Positions 8,283 to 16,296 of a stretch of DNA of 64,000 nt are shown piece by piece. Origin of the DNA: Epilithonimonas arachidiradicis (GTDB lineage: Bacteria; Bacteroidota; Bacteroidia; Flavobacteriales; Weeksellaceae); contig NZ_RAQH01000008.1 in NCBI RefSeq assembly GCF_003610695.1, positions 124,001 through 188,000 of the forward strand. Direction: 5' to 3'. Every line of letters starts with the position of its first letter. Within the stretch, counting starts at the first letter, position 1. Both the position numbers and the translations under genes were made by a program. A model generated the notes under the pieces. It did no database searches and was not told the origin of the DNA. It saw only the letters and a list, made by a program, of their open reading frames with translations.

Positions 8283-9490
8283 AACAAACTCAACTGTATC
8301 CCATCATTCCCTTTCGGCGGCTTCGCATCGCCAAAAACAGTTTTCCCGCCAAATCGCCAAGAGTTTTGTCGCTCCTCTTCTATCACTTTTTCAAGATTAA
8401 AATCCGGTGTGAATTGCTCTTCAGTTTTTACGGCAATCTCGTGTAACTTTTTTATCGCCTGATTCTTATCCTGATTTCCCAACTTAGCTTTCTCTATGCC
8501 GGTTCTTAGGATAGAAATCGTTTCATCATAAGTTTTGGTAGGAACAGGAAACGGATGACCGTCTTTTCCCCCGTGTGCAAAAGAAAAACGAGCCGGGTCT
8601 GTAAATCTGGAAGGCGCCCCGTGAATCACTTCACTCACTAAAGCCAGAGATTGCATCGTACGCGGACCAACACCTTTCAGCATCAGCAAATCTTCAAAAT
8701 TCTCAGGTTCATTTTCTCTCGCCAGCCAAAGAATATTGCCGAGCTTTTTCATATCCACATCACTCGCCAAAACCTCGTGATGAGCCGGCAAAATCAAACG
8801 CTGGAAATCCTGCATCCATTTCTCGGAATCGGTTTTTGTGATGTCAATTATTCCGTTTCTGTTTTGTTCGGCTTCAGAAGATGTGAGATTCAGAATATTT
8901 CCACGATTAACGCCAGAGATTCCAGTGTGAGGTTCATTGACAAAAGAAGTTACATTTTCCGACAGCCAATGGTAACGTCTCGCCGTTCCGTCAGAATCGT
9001 GCATCCCTTGCTGGACAACCGCCCAATTCCCTTGGTCAGACAAAATAAAATTATGCAGATAAAGCTGGTAACCATCCTGAATCGCCGTGTTATCAACCTT
9101 TGCAGACAACTTGCTGCAACGCACCAGTTCATCACCATTCAATCCGGTTGAATCTGCAATTTTCAAAAGTTCATTCGGTGCATCTTTGGAGAATTTTCCC
9201 TTTCCTCCGGCGATATAAATGCCGAGAGATTTCGAATTCGGATTAATGGCTCGTTTCAAGGCGCCCATCACAGACGTCGTGATTCCTGAAGAATGCCAAT
9301 CCATTCCCATCACTGCCCCAAAACTCTGGAACCAAAACGGGTCAGCCAACCGTCGTAAGACTTCATCTTTTCCGTAATCTGCAAGAATCACTTCCACAAT
9401 CGCCAATCCAAGTCTGGACATACGCTCATACAGCCAAGGTGGAACCTGACCGTAATGTAGTGGCAAATCTGCAGTTCCAGAACGTTTCAT
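8279..9490 (-). CDS. DUF763 domain-containing protein
   Basis: 403 residues, the usual length for DUF763. The diagnostic start MKRSGTADLPLHYGQVPPWL is present, followed by the FGAVMGMDWHSSGITTSV segment. A helix-hairpin-helix-like motif (LLMLKGVGPRTMQSLALVSE) at about 260-285 suggests nucleic-acid binding. The biochemical role of DUF763 is not established. The gene leads a two-gene minus-strand unit with the TTG-started 7749-8282 gene and is preceded by a 15-base perfect inverted repeat. Confidence 0.9.
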   Translation of the reverse strand: MKRSGTADLPLHYGQVPPWLYERMSRLGLAIVEVILADYGKDEVLRRLADPFWFQSFGAVMGMDWHSSGITTSVMGALKRAINPNSKSLGIYIAGGKGKFSKDAPNELLKIADSTGLNGDELVRCSKLSAKVDNTAIQDGYQLYLHNFILSDQGNWAVVQQGMHDSDGTARRYHWLSENVTSFVNEPHTGISGVNRGNILNLTSSEAEQNRNGIIDITKTDSEKWMQDFQRLILPAHHEVLASDVDMKKLGNILWLARENEPENFEDLLMLKGVGPRTMQSLALVSEVIHGAPSRFTDPARFSFAHGGKDGHPFPVPTKTYDETISILRTGIEKAKLGNQDKNQAIKKLHEIAVKTEEQFTPDFNLEKVIEEERQNSWRFGGKTVFGDAKPPKGNDGIQLSLF

Positions 9491-9502
9491 TTTTTATTTT
9501 TT

Positions 9503-9606
9503 AATCGCAAAGGCGCAAATTTCATTTAGCAATTCAACTTTTTCAAGACGCAAAACTTTGCGACTTTTATAACATTATGATTTAAAATCCTTGCGCCTTT
9601 GCGATA
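9503..9606. repeat. Inverted repeat flanking a family A-type spacer
   Basis: ATCGCAAAGGCGCAA near 9505 is repeated inverted as TTGCGCCTTTGCGAT near 9592, a perfect 15-base pair of arms about 70 bases apart. Between them are further CGCAAAACTTTGCG copies. The same CGCAAAG/CACAAAG words recur at 27276, 34441 and 35205. Confidence 0.7.
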
Positions 9607-9608
9607 AA

Positions 9609-9959
9609 TTAATTTTCAAAATAAGCATTCAGATTTTCAAGATTTTTTTTATCACTTCCCGCAAAAACTTCATTATCCGTGATAAAGACCGGACGTTTCA
9701 AAAAACTGTAATGGTCAAGAATCAACTTCTTAAAATCCTTTTCTTTCAAAGAACTCACATCAATTCCTCTTTCCTTGATTTGCGTTGATTTCTTACTGAA
9801 AAGCGCTTCATAAGATTTCGTTTTCTCATACATCTCTTCCAGTTCCGCTTCGGTTACAGGTTGCGATTTGATTTCTCTCAGTTCCCAGTCAGAAAGGTTA
9901 AGAGGTGTCATTATTTTCTTGTTGGTTCCGCAGGTTTTGAGGTAGAATACTTTTTTCAT
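9609..9959 (-). CDS. ArsC/Spx-family thioredoxin-fold protein
   Basis: 116 residues from the ATG at 9959, chosen over an upstream frame extension because it gives the family start MKKVFYLKTCGTNKKI. The pattern KxVFYLxTCxT with one active Cys (C10), a middle IKSQPVTEAELEEM segment and the late HYSFLKRPVFI is that of the arsenate reductase/Spx-like thioredoxin fold (the last gives the cis-Pro-type R-P strand). No second redox Cys is present. Arsenate reduction is possible but unproven; a general redox or regulatory role is as likely. Confidence 0.75.
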   Translation of the reverse strand: MKKVFYLKTCGTNKKIMTPLNLSDWELREIKSQPVTEAELEEMYEKTKSYEALFSKKSTQIKERGIDVSSLKEKDFKKLILDHYSFLKRPVFITDNEVFAGSDKKNLENLNAYFEN

Positions 9960-10068
9960 TTTTATTAAAGTCAAGCGATTTAAAATAGAATTTGAGAATT
10001 ACAAATTTAGTACAAATGTCAAAGGAATAAAACATAAATAATGAAGTTATAATCTGAAATTTCTTCCC

Positions 10069-10076
10069 TATTTTTG
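10069..10076 (+). promoter_or_regulatory. -7 box of thioesterase promoter
   Basis: TATTTTTG fits TAnnTTTG and lies 17 bases before the ATG at 10094. No clear -33 TTG at the usual distance. Confidence 0.4.
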
Positions 10077-10093
10077 ATACAAATAAGAATAGA

Positions 10094-10561
10094 ATGGAAA
10101 ACAAACCGGTTACGTTTCAGTTTATTTCTGAACCGACAGACGTTAATTTCGGAGGCAATGTTCACGGAGGAAGTGTGATGAAATGGATAGATCAAGTCGG
10201 TTACGCCTGCGCAAGCAATTGGTCAGGAACTTATTGTGTAACGGTTTATGTTGGCGGAATCCGATTTTATCAACCGATTAAAATCGGAGAAATTGTTAAA
10301 TTAGAATCACACGTCATTTTCACAGGAAGTACAAGTATGCACATTGCAATCGACGTATTTTCAAGGAATGTAAAAGAAAAACAATTCGAGAAGAAAACGC
10401 ATTGCATTATTGTTTTTGTAGCGGTTGACGAAAACGGAAAAGCTATGGAAGTTCCAAAATGGATTCCTACCACAGAAAAGGAACTACAATTGGAACAATA
10501 CGCCAAAAAACTGATGAATCTGAGAAAAGATATCGAAGACGAGATGAAGCCGTTTTTATGA
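10094..10561 (+). CDS. Acyl-CoA thioesterase (hotdog fold, YciA/BACH type)
   Basis: 155 residues. Hydrolyses acyl-CoA to free acid and CoA. The hotdog core is visible as DVNFGGNVHGGSVMKWIDQ (the catalytic Asn/Asp-containing loop and central helix, typical G-N-x-H-G-G), then YVGGIRFYQPIKIGEIV and HCIIVFVAVDENGKA. Cytoplasmic, with no signal. Single gene between the divergent ArsC-like gene and the T9SS gene at 10699. The physiological chain length cannot be told from sequence. Confidence 0.9.
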   Translation: MENKPVTFQFISEPTDVNFGGNVHGGSVMKWIDQVGYACASNWSGTYCVTVYVGGIRFYQPIKIGEIVKLESHVIFTGSTSMHIAIDVFSRNVKEKQFEKKTHCIIVFVAVDENGKAMEVPKWIPTTEKELQLEQYAKKLMNLRKDIEDEMKPFL

Positions 10562-10638
10562 ATTGATAATTTAAACGATTTATATTTAAGAATCAACAAT
10601 TCATAATAATTATAAATTGAATGAAATTAATGATTTGA

Positions 10639-10671
10639 TTGATTTTATAAACTTAATAACACCTAATTTTG
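10639..10671 (+). promoter_or_regulatory. Promoter of T9SS gene 10699
   Basis: TTG at 10639-10641 (-33 region), 22 bases, then TAATTTTG at 10664-10671 (-7). Matches the TTG-N17-23-TAnnTTTG pattern known from Bacteroidota. The start codon lies 28 bases downstream. Confidence 0.5.
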
Positions 10672-10698
10672 TTCTGAAAAATTAAAAAAGTATTCAAA

Positions 10699-12249
10699 TT
10701 GAACAAAAAAATTATCAGTTTATTAGCCTTATCATTAGTGGTTAATATCAATGCGCAGGTTTTCAATGCAGGTTTCGAAAATAACAACGGGACACCGCTG
10801 TCTCAATTCAAAACAATCAATGCTGATGGATTAACAGTTCCGGAATGGGGACAAGTACAGGAATTCAATACAGAAGCCTGGATTCAGTTTTATGACGGTT
10901 ATGACAACAAAATTGCTTTCAGTACATCTTATTATTCTCCGGAAGGCCAGGCGAATGATTGGTTGATTACACCAGCAATTACAATTCCTAACACAGGAAC
11001 GCCAACACTTTATTGGAAAGGAAAATCCTACGACTTTGAATATACAGACTCCTACGCTGTAAAAGTTTCTGTAACCAATGACAGCCCGGAATCTTTCACA
11101 ACATTGACTCAGATTGATGCCGAGCAACCGTTTGACTACGCATCGCATACTTTAGACTTATCCGATTATAAAGGAAAAACCATTTATTTAGCTTTCGTAA
11201 ATAACACAAACAGTGGAACTTATCTGGCTCTTGATGACTTGTATATCAGCCAATCTGCAGATTGTGTGATGCCTTCATTAGACGGGTTTTCGGTTTCGAA
11301 TCTTAAACCAAATTCAGTAACAATCAACTGGTCAGCAACCAGCGGAATTACTAATTATGATACAGGATTGACAACTTTTGACACTTCTGTTTCTTCCAAA
11401 GGAATCACTTCTACAACAACGAAGAGTTTTGATAATTTGCAAGCCGGAAAAAGATATCAGTTCTTTTTGAAAAATGCGGATTGCGGTTCGGGCTGGGCTG
11501 GTCCGAAATCCATTTGGACACCCACAGAACTTCCCTATTCCTATGATTTCGAAAAAACAGTCGAGAATTATGGCGAATATGATTCTGATGGTTGGGCGTC
11601 TACGACTTGGCTGATGGGAGAAAATCAGTCTGTTGCTCAAAACGGAAGCGGTTACGCTTATAACAATACAAGTACTTCTGCTGCCGGGAAAAATGACTGG
11701 TTATTCTCCTATCCAATCTATCTTAAAAACGGCGAAACGGTTACAGTAAAATATCACACAGCGATAAGAAGTGAAGAAGCAGAACCTGCTACTTTGAAAG
11801 TTGCCGTAGCAAGTGCACCGGACAAAAATAATATCAGTGCAAATCTAAGCACTCAAACTGTTTCTCAACAAACTTATACAGAACATACAGTTAGTTACAC
11901 GGCAACAGCTGACCAGGTTTACTATATTGGATTTGGAAATACAACTGCTCAGGTTACTACAACAACTGCTCTAAGACTTGATAATATCAGTTTCACAAAA
12001 AATAATTTGGCTGTGAATGATGTTAATAAAACCAACATCAAAGTTTATCCAAATCCTGTTGTCGACCAGTTGAATATCAAGACAGACGAGACAATCAAAT
12101 CGGTTCAAGTTTATTCCTTAGACGGAAAATTGCTTAAAACAATCAATGGAAATACAACCATAGTTGATTTTAAAAATTATCCAAAAGGTTCTTATTTGGT
12201 GAAGATTGAAACCAACAAATCAACGACTTCTCAAAAAGTTATAAAATAA
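10699..12249 (+). CDS. T9SS-secreted protein, two anchor-J/adhesin-like domains and Fn3
   Basis: 516 residues from a TTG start at 10699 (stops precede it in frame; no usable ATG). Signal peptide MNKKIISLLALSLVVNINAQ. A choice-of-anchor J/cleaved-adhesin jelly-roll domain covers about 22-185 (GFENNNGTPLSQF, ANDWLITPAITIP, YLALDDLYI). A fibronectin III-like domain (190-270) and a second jelly roll (275-430) follow. The T9SS type A sorting domain is 440-516 (IKVYPNPVVDQLNI, SYLVKIETNK). It should reach the cell surface or medium via T9SS and may bind glycans or host/environment surfaces. Confidence 0.85.
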   Translation: MNKKIISLLALSLVVNINAQVFNAGFENNNGTPLSQFKTINADGLTVPEWGQVQEFNTEAWIQFYDGYDNKIAFSTSYYSPEGQANDWLITPAITIPNTGTPTLYWKGKSYDFEYTDSYAVKVSVTNDSPESFTTLTQIDAEQPFDYASHTLDLSDYKGKTIYLAFVNNTNSGTYLALDDLYISQSADCVMPSLDGFSVSNLKPNSVTINWSATSGITNYDTGLTTFDTSVSSKGITSTTTKSFDNLQAGKRYQFFLKNADCGSGWAGPKSIWTPTELPYSYDFEKTVENYGEYDSDGWASTTWLMGENQSVAQNGSGYAYNNTSTSAAGKNDWLFSYPIYLKNGETVTVKYHTAIRSEEAEPATLKVAVASAPDKNNISANLSTQTVSQQTYTEHTVSYTATADQVYYIGFGNTTAQVTTTTALRLDNISFTKNNLAVNDVNKTNIKVYPNPVVDQLNIKTDETIKSVQVYSLDGKLLKTINGNTTIVDFKNYPKGSYLVKIETNKSTTSQKVIK

Positions 12250-12263
12250 GTTAAAAAAAATAG

Positions 12264-12293
12264 TTGCAGAATTAAAAATCATTTCTAAATTTG
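12264..12293 (+). promoter_or_regulatory. trp operon promoter
   Basis: TTG at 12264-12266, 19 bases, then TAAATTTG at 12286-12293, an excellent match to the Bacteroidota consensus. The expected start site is about 12298-12300, at or just before the leader-peptide ATG codons, so the leader may be translated from a leaderless message. Confidence 0.75.
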
Positions 12294-12298
12294 TCCCA

Positions 12299-12376
12299 AT
12301 GAAATCAATGAACACAAAAAACTGGTGGTGGCTTTCAAACTCTTTGTCGGGTCTGAAAGGATTATCGGTGTTCTAA
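12299..12376 (+). CDS. trpL: Tryptophan operon leader peptide
   Basis: 25 codons from the ATG at 12299 (or 22 from 12308): MKSMNTKNWWWLSNSLSGLK then GLSVF-stop. Three consecutive TGG codons at 12323-12331 in a short frame directly upstream of trpE mark it as an attenuation leader that senses charged tRNA-Trp. It lies between the promoter and the terminator hairpin at 12408-12440. Too short for ordinary ORF calling. Confidence 0.88.
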   Translation: MKSMNTKNWWWLSNSLSGLKGLSVF

Positions 12377-12440
12377 AATTCTGAACTAACTATAACTCAA
12401 TCATAATAAGACTTCGACATTTTTGTTGAAGTCTTTTTTT
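12332..12440 (+). promoter_or_regulatory. trp attenuator (antiterminator and terminator)
   Basis: Three mutually exclusive pairings are visible. CTTTCA (12332-12337) can pair with TGAAAG (12354-12359), sequestering the region between. TGTCG and GTCT (12345-12349, 12351-12354) can pair with AGAC and CGACA (12409-12412, 12415-12419), an antiterminator. The terminator pairs AAGACTTCGAC (12408-12418) with GTTGAAGTCTT (12425-12435), followed by a T run. A ribosome stalled at the Trp codons would cover 12332-12337 and favour the antiterminator. A second GACTTCGAC copy occurs at 12447. Confidence 0.75.
12408..12440 (+). terminator. trp leader terminator
   Basis: Eleven-base stem with one G-T pair, a six-base loop and a seven-T tail, located 46 bases before the trpE start. 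Confidence 0.88.
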
Positions 12441-12485
12441 ATTAATGACTTCGACAAGCCTTAATAAAAATGAAAATTATTTAAA

Positions 12486-13904
12486 ATGAACTTGGAAAAC
12501 ATCATCAATATAAAAACCTCTGTTAAATCCCGTCTAGCAGACCTTTACACGCCGATTGGGATTTATCTCCGTCTTCGCGACCAATTTCGTGATACGATTC
12601 TCTTGGAAAGCGCAGGAAATCAGAATTCTGAAAATTCGTTTTCTTTCATTTGTGTCAACGCAATTGCCGGAATTGAAATTCGAAATTACGATGAAGCAGA
12701 ACTGAAATTTCCGCTTGAAAATCCTCAGAAAATTGATTTGAAAAATGAAAAATTATCTGATTTGATGCAGGAATTTTCCAATTGTTTCAAATGTGAAAAA
12801 CCCAACCACGAGATTGGAAAACAAGCGCAAGGATTTTTCGGCTACACCAGTTATGATGCGATTCCGTTTTTTGAGAATATCAAATTCAAAGAACAATCGG
12901 AGGAAAATAAAATTCCGTTGATGCGTTATCGTCTTTATCAATATGTGATTGCAATCAATCATCACAACGACGAAATGTTCCTGATTGAAAATAAAATCAA
13001 TGGAATGAAATCAGAACTATCAACGCTTGAAAATATCATTAATCAAAAAAACGCACCGGTTTTTCCCTTCGAATTGACCTCAGAAGAAACTTCAAATCTA
13101 ACTGACAACGAATATCTTGAATCAGTTGAATTTGCCAAAAAACATTGTTTCCGTGGTGATGTTTTTCAGTTAGTTTTAAGCAGAAGATTTGAGCAGAATT
13201 TTCAAGGCGATGAGTTCAATGTTTATCGTGCTTTGCGAAATATCAATCCTTCTCCTTATTTATTCTTCTTCGATTATGGCGATTATAAATTAATGGGCTC
13301 AAGTCCGGAAAGTCAGCTGATTATCAAAAATAGAAAAGCTATAATCCATCCAATTGCAGGCACTTTCAAACGAACCGGAAATATCGAAAAAGATTTGGAA
13401 TCTGCAGAAGAACTTAAAAAAGACCCGAAAGAAAATGCGGAACACACAATGTTGGTAGATTTAGCAAGAAACGATTTGAGCATTCACGGGAAAAACACGA
13501 CAGTTTCCAAACTGAAAGAAATCCACTTTTTCTCCCACGTGATTCATATGGTTTCCGAAGTTGTGACTGATGTCAAAGAAGACCAAAATCCTTACGAAAT
13601 GATTGCAACCACATTTCCACAAGGCACTTTGAGTGGCGCTCCAAAATACCGTGCGATGCAGTTAATCGACGAACACGAGAAAACGTCCAGAAGTTATTAT
13701 GCCGGTTGCATCGGTTTTGTCGGCTTCGACGGAAGTTGTAATCAGGCTATTATGATTCGAACTTTCCTTAGTAAAAACAATACTTTATTTTACCAAGCCG
13801 GAGCTGGAATCACTGCAAAATCTGTTGCAGAAAGTGAACTTCAGGAAGTTAATAACAAACTAGGCGCTTTGAAAAAAGCAATTATTAAAGCAGAGAAATT
13901 ATGA
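12486..13904 (+). CDS. trpE: Anthranilate synthase component I
   Basis: 472 residues. Converts chorismate and ammonia (from TrpG) to anthranilate, the first committed step of Trp synthesis. Visible: the LLES tetrad (TILLESAGNQ), the part of the N-terminus that forms the Trp feedback site in this family; the chorismate-binding core with LMGSSPESQLI, HPIAGTFKRTGN, LVDLARNDLS, TFPQGTLSGAPK and GCIGFVGFDG. The LLES motif distinguishes TrpE from PabB. First structural gene after the attenuator; its stop overlaps the trpG start by four bases (ATGA). Confidence 0.96.
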   Translation: MNLENIINIKTSVKSRLADLYTPIGIYLRLRDQFRDTILLESAGNQNSENSFSFICVNAIAGIEIRNYDEAELKFPLENPQKIDLKNEKLSDLMQEFSNCFKCEKPNHEIGKQAQGFFGYTSYDAIPFFENIKFKEQSEENKIPLMRYRLYQYVIAINHHNDEMFLIENKINGMKSELSTLENIINQKNAPVFPFELTSEETSNLTDNEYLESVEFAKKHCFRGDVFQLVLSRRFEQNFQGDEFNVYRALRNINPSPYLFFFDYGDYKLMGSSPESQLIIKNRKAIIHPIAGTFKRTGNIEKDLESAEELKKDPKENAEHTMLVDLARNDLSIHGKNTTVSKLKEIHFFSHVIHMVSEVVTDVKEDQNPYEMIATTFPQGTLSGAPKYRAMQLIDEHEKTSRSYYAGCIGFVGFDGSCNQAIMIRTFLSKNNTLFYQAGAGITAKSVAESELQEVNNKLGALKKAIIKAEKL

Positions 13905-14467
13905 AAATATTAGTCTTTGACAATTATGACAGTTTCACATACAATCTCGTTCAAATCATCGAACAAATTGTTGGCGAAAAAGTAGATGTTTTCCGCAATG
14001 ACCAAATCGCTTTGGAAGACATTGAAAAATACGACAAAATCATTCTTTCTCCCGGCCCCGGAATTCCCGAAGAAGCTGGAATACTGTTAGAAGTGATTAA
14101 AAAATATGCGCCGACAAAATCGATTTTCGGGGTTTGTCTTGGTCAGCAAGCGATTGCCGAAGCTTTTGGAGGAAGCTTGATTAATCTTTCCGAAATCTAT
14201 CACGGCGTGGCAACAGAAGCGATTCAAACCAAAGAACATAAAATTTTCAAAAATTTACCGGAGACTTTGGAAGTCGGCAGATACCATTCCTGGGCCGTTA
14301 ATCCTGATGACTTTCCTGCAGAATTAGAAATCACAAGCGTTGACAAAAATGGAATGATTATGAGTCTGAAACATAAAATTTACGATGTTCACGCTGTGCA
14401 ATATCACCCGGAAAGTATTCTGACACCAGATGGAAAACAGATTTTAGAAAACTTTTTAAAAGATTAA
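13901..14467 (+). CDS. trpG: Anthranilate synthase component II (glutamine amidotransferase)
   Basis: 188 residues, class I glutamine amidotransferase that supplies ammonia to TrpE. The start FDNYDSFTYNLVQ is diagnostic. The oxyanion segment is LSPGPGIPEEAG, the nucleophile is C79 in GVCLGQQAIAEAFGG, and the His-Glu pair is H169/E171 in HAVQYHPESILTPDG. Four-base overlap with trpE implies translational coupling. It is placed in the trp operon, but could also serve PabB, as in many bacteria. Confidence 0.95.
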   Translation: MKILVFDNYDSFTYNLVQIIEQIVGEKVDVFRNDQIALEDIEKYDKIILSPGPGIPEEAGILLEVIKKYAPTKSIFGVCLGQQAIAEAFGGSLINLSEIYHGVATEAIQTKEHKIFKNLPETLEVGRYHSWAVNPDDFPAELEITSVDKNGMIMSLKHKIYDVHAVQYHPESILTPDGKQILENFLKD

Positions 14468-14468
14468 A

Positions 14469-15214
14469 ATGAAAGTCTGAGCTGGAATATCGAACGATTG
14501 AAAATCAATGAAAATGATGAACTGGATTTTATTAAAAATTTAATTTCATCAGAAAATCCTGATGTCATTTTTCTGACGGAAACGAATTTGATTTTGGATT
14601 TCGGAGCGGAATATTTTAGTTTCCATTCCAAAGAACTGCCCAGCTTTCACGATAATCAAAGTTATAACGAAAAGGAAAATCGAACAAGTATTTTTTCAAA
14701 ATATTCTTTCACTGAAACTATAGAAACTTATGATAATTACACTGCAATTTGTGGAAAAATTAATACCGAATTCGGAGAACTAATTTTGTACGGAAGCATC
14801 ATCGGAAGTTTTGGAGGAAGAGATGTTCATTTTGAAAATGACTTGGAAAATCAAAAAAATGAAATTAAAAATCTAAAGGAAAACATTTGCTATTCGGGAG
14901 ATTTCAACATTGCTTTCTCGGGTTGGAAATATCCAAGTATTAAAGTAATTGATGAAACAAAAGCATTTTTCAATCAACAAAATTTAAAAATTCTCACCGA
15001 AGAGAATGAAAATTGCGCCATTCATATTGTAATGAACAAAGATTTTCTGAAAAACAAAACAGTAAAAAGCAAAATGATAAAAATCGACAGAAAAATCTCC
15101 GACCATAATGCAGTAATTTGTGAAATTTACGAGTCGGAAGTCAGAAGCTGGAAGAATAAAAAATTGCACCAAAAAAACTTCCATCATCCATCACCCAACA
15201 TCCAACAATTATGA
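14469..15214 (+). pseudogene. Endonuclease/exonuclease/phosphatase-family protein with frameshifted start
   Basis: An ATG two bases after trpG (14469) reads ATG AAA GTC TGA, stopping at once. The next frame continues SLSWNIERLKINENDELDF, which is how this fold normally begins after MK, so one A seems missing from the AAA run. From the in-frame TTG at 14498 the remaining frame is 238 residues. Core motifs survive: DVIFLTETN (catalytic Glu), CYSGDFNIAF and KISDHNAVI (Asp-His). Restart at TTG would lose the SWN Asn. Either a recent pseudogene, a slippage site or a sequencing error. The C-terminal tail overlaps the trpD start by four bases. Confidence 0.7.
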
Positions 15215-16197
15215 AACAAATCCTACAATATCTTTTTAATCACCAGACTTTGACGAAAGCCGAAGCTAAAGCTATTTTGATTGAAATTTCACAAAATAAA
15301 TTTAACGAAAGCGAAGTCATTTCGTTCATCACCGTTTTTCTGATGCGAACGATTACTTTGGAAGAACTCGAAGGTTTTCGTGAAGCGTTGTTGCAATTGG
15401 CAAAACCTGTCGATTTGGGAACCAAAGACTTGGTTGACATCGTTGGAACCGGTGGAGACGGAAAAAACACCTTCAATATTTCGACTTTAGCGAGTTTTAT
15501 TGTTGCAGGGACAGGACAAAAAGTGGCTAAACAAGGTAATTACGGTGCATCTTCTATTTCCGGCTCGTCTAATGTTTTGGAAGAATTAGGTTACAAATTC
15601 AAGGACAATTCCGAAGATCTGAAAGCCGATTTGGAAAAAGGAAACATCTGTTTTCTGCATGCACCGCTGTTTCATCCCGCTTTGAAGTCTGTTGCGCCGT
15701 TCAGAAAACAGCTTGGGCTGAAAACTTTTTTTAATCTTTTGGGACCGTTGGTCAATCCTTCACGCCCCGATTTCACAATGATTGGCGTGGCAAATCTCGA
15801 AATTGCTAGAGTTTATCAATACCTTTTACAAAAACAAAAGAGCGAGTTTATGCTCGTTCACGCTTTGGATGGCTATGACGAAATTTCTTTAACTGGCGAT
15901 ACAAAAATATTCAACAAAAACGGAGAAAAAATCTATTCTGCCGAAGATTTGAAATTCAAAAATATCGCTCCAGAAAGTATTTTCGGAGGTAATACAAAAG
16001 AAGAAGCTTCCCAAATTTTCCTCCAAATTCTCGAAGGAAATGGAACTGAAGAACAGAACTCTGTCGTTCTTGCCAATGCTTCAATAGCTCTGCAAAACAC
16101 AGGAAAATATGGTAACTATGATGATTGTCTGGCTTTAGCAAAAGATAGTCTGGAAAGCGGAAAAGCGTTACAAAGTTTGAAAAGTATTATTAAATAA
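15211..16197 (+). CDS. trpD: Anthranilate phosphoribosyltransferase
   Basis: 328 residues. Joins anthranilate to PRPP to give phosphoribosyl-anthranilate. The glycine-rich PRPP loop is DIVGTGGDGKNTFNISTLAS. KQGNYGASSISGSSNVLEELG and FFNLLGPLVNPSRPDF are the other family blocks. The start overlaps the stop of the preceding frame (ATGA), consistent with a coupled operon. The frame is intact and of usual length. Confidence 0.95.
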   Translation: MKQILQYLFNHQTLTKAEAKAILIEISQNKFNESEVISFITVFLMRTITLEELEGFREALLQLAKPVDLGTKDLVDIVGTGGDGKNTFNISTLASFIVAGTGQKVAKQGNYGASSISGSSNVLEELGYKFKDNSEDLKADLEKGNICFLHAPLFHPALKSVAPFRKQLGLKTFFNLLGPLVNPSRPDFTMIGVANLEIARVYQYLLQKQKSEFMLVHALDGYDEISLTGDTKIFNKNGEKIYSAEDLKFKNIAPESIFGGNTKEEASQIFLQILEGNGTEEQNSVVLANASIALQNTGKYGNYDDCLALAKDSLESGKALQSLKSIIK

Positions 16198-16202
16198 AAT
16201 TA

Positions 16203-16288
16203 GAAAACCACAAAAGCCACAAAAGTTGCTACTGAGTAATTCAGAAGTAAACAAAAAATAAAAATCTTTTGTGACTTTTGTGGTTAAA
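16203..16288. repeat. Inverted repeat between trpD and trpC
   Basis: AACCACAAAAGCCACAAAAG is mirrored by CTTTTGTGACTTTTGTGGTT at 16269-16288, an imperfect inverted pair about 45 bases apart. It belongs by word content to the CACAAAG-type dispersed repeats. It has no T-run after the second arm, so it is more likely an mRNA-processing or REP-like element than a terminator. Confidence 0.6.
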
Positions 16289-16296
16289 AAATAAAT

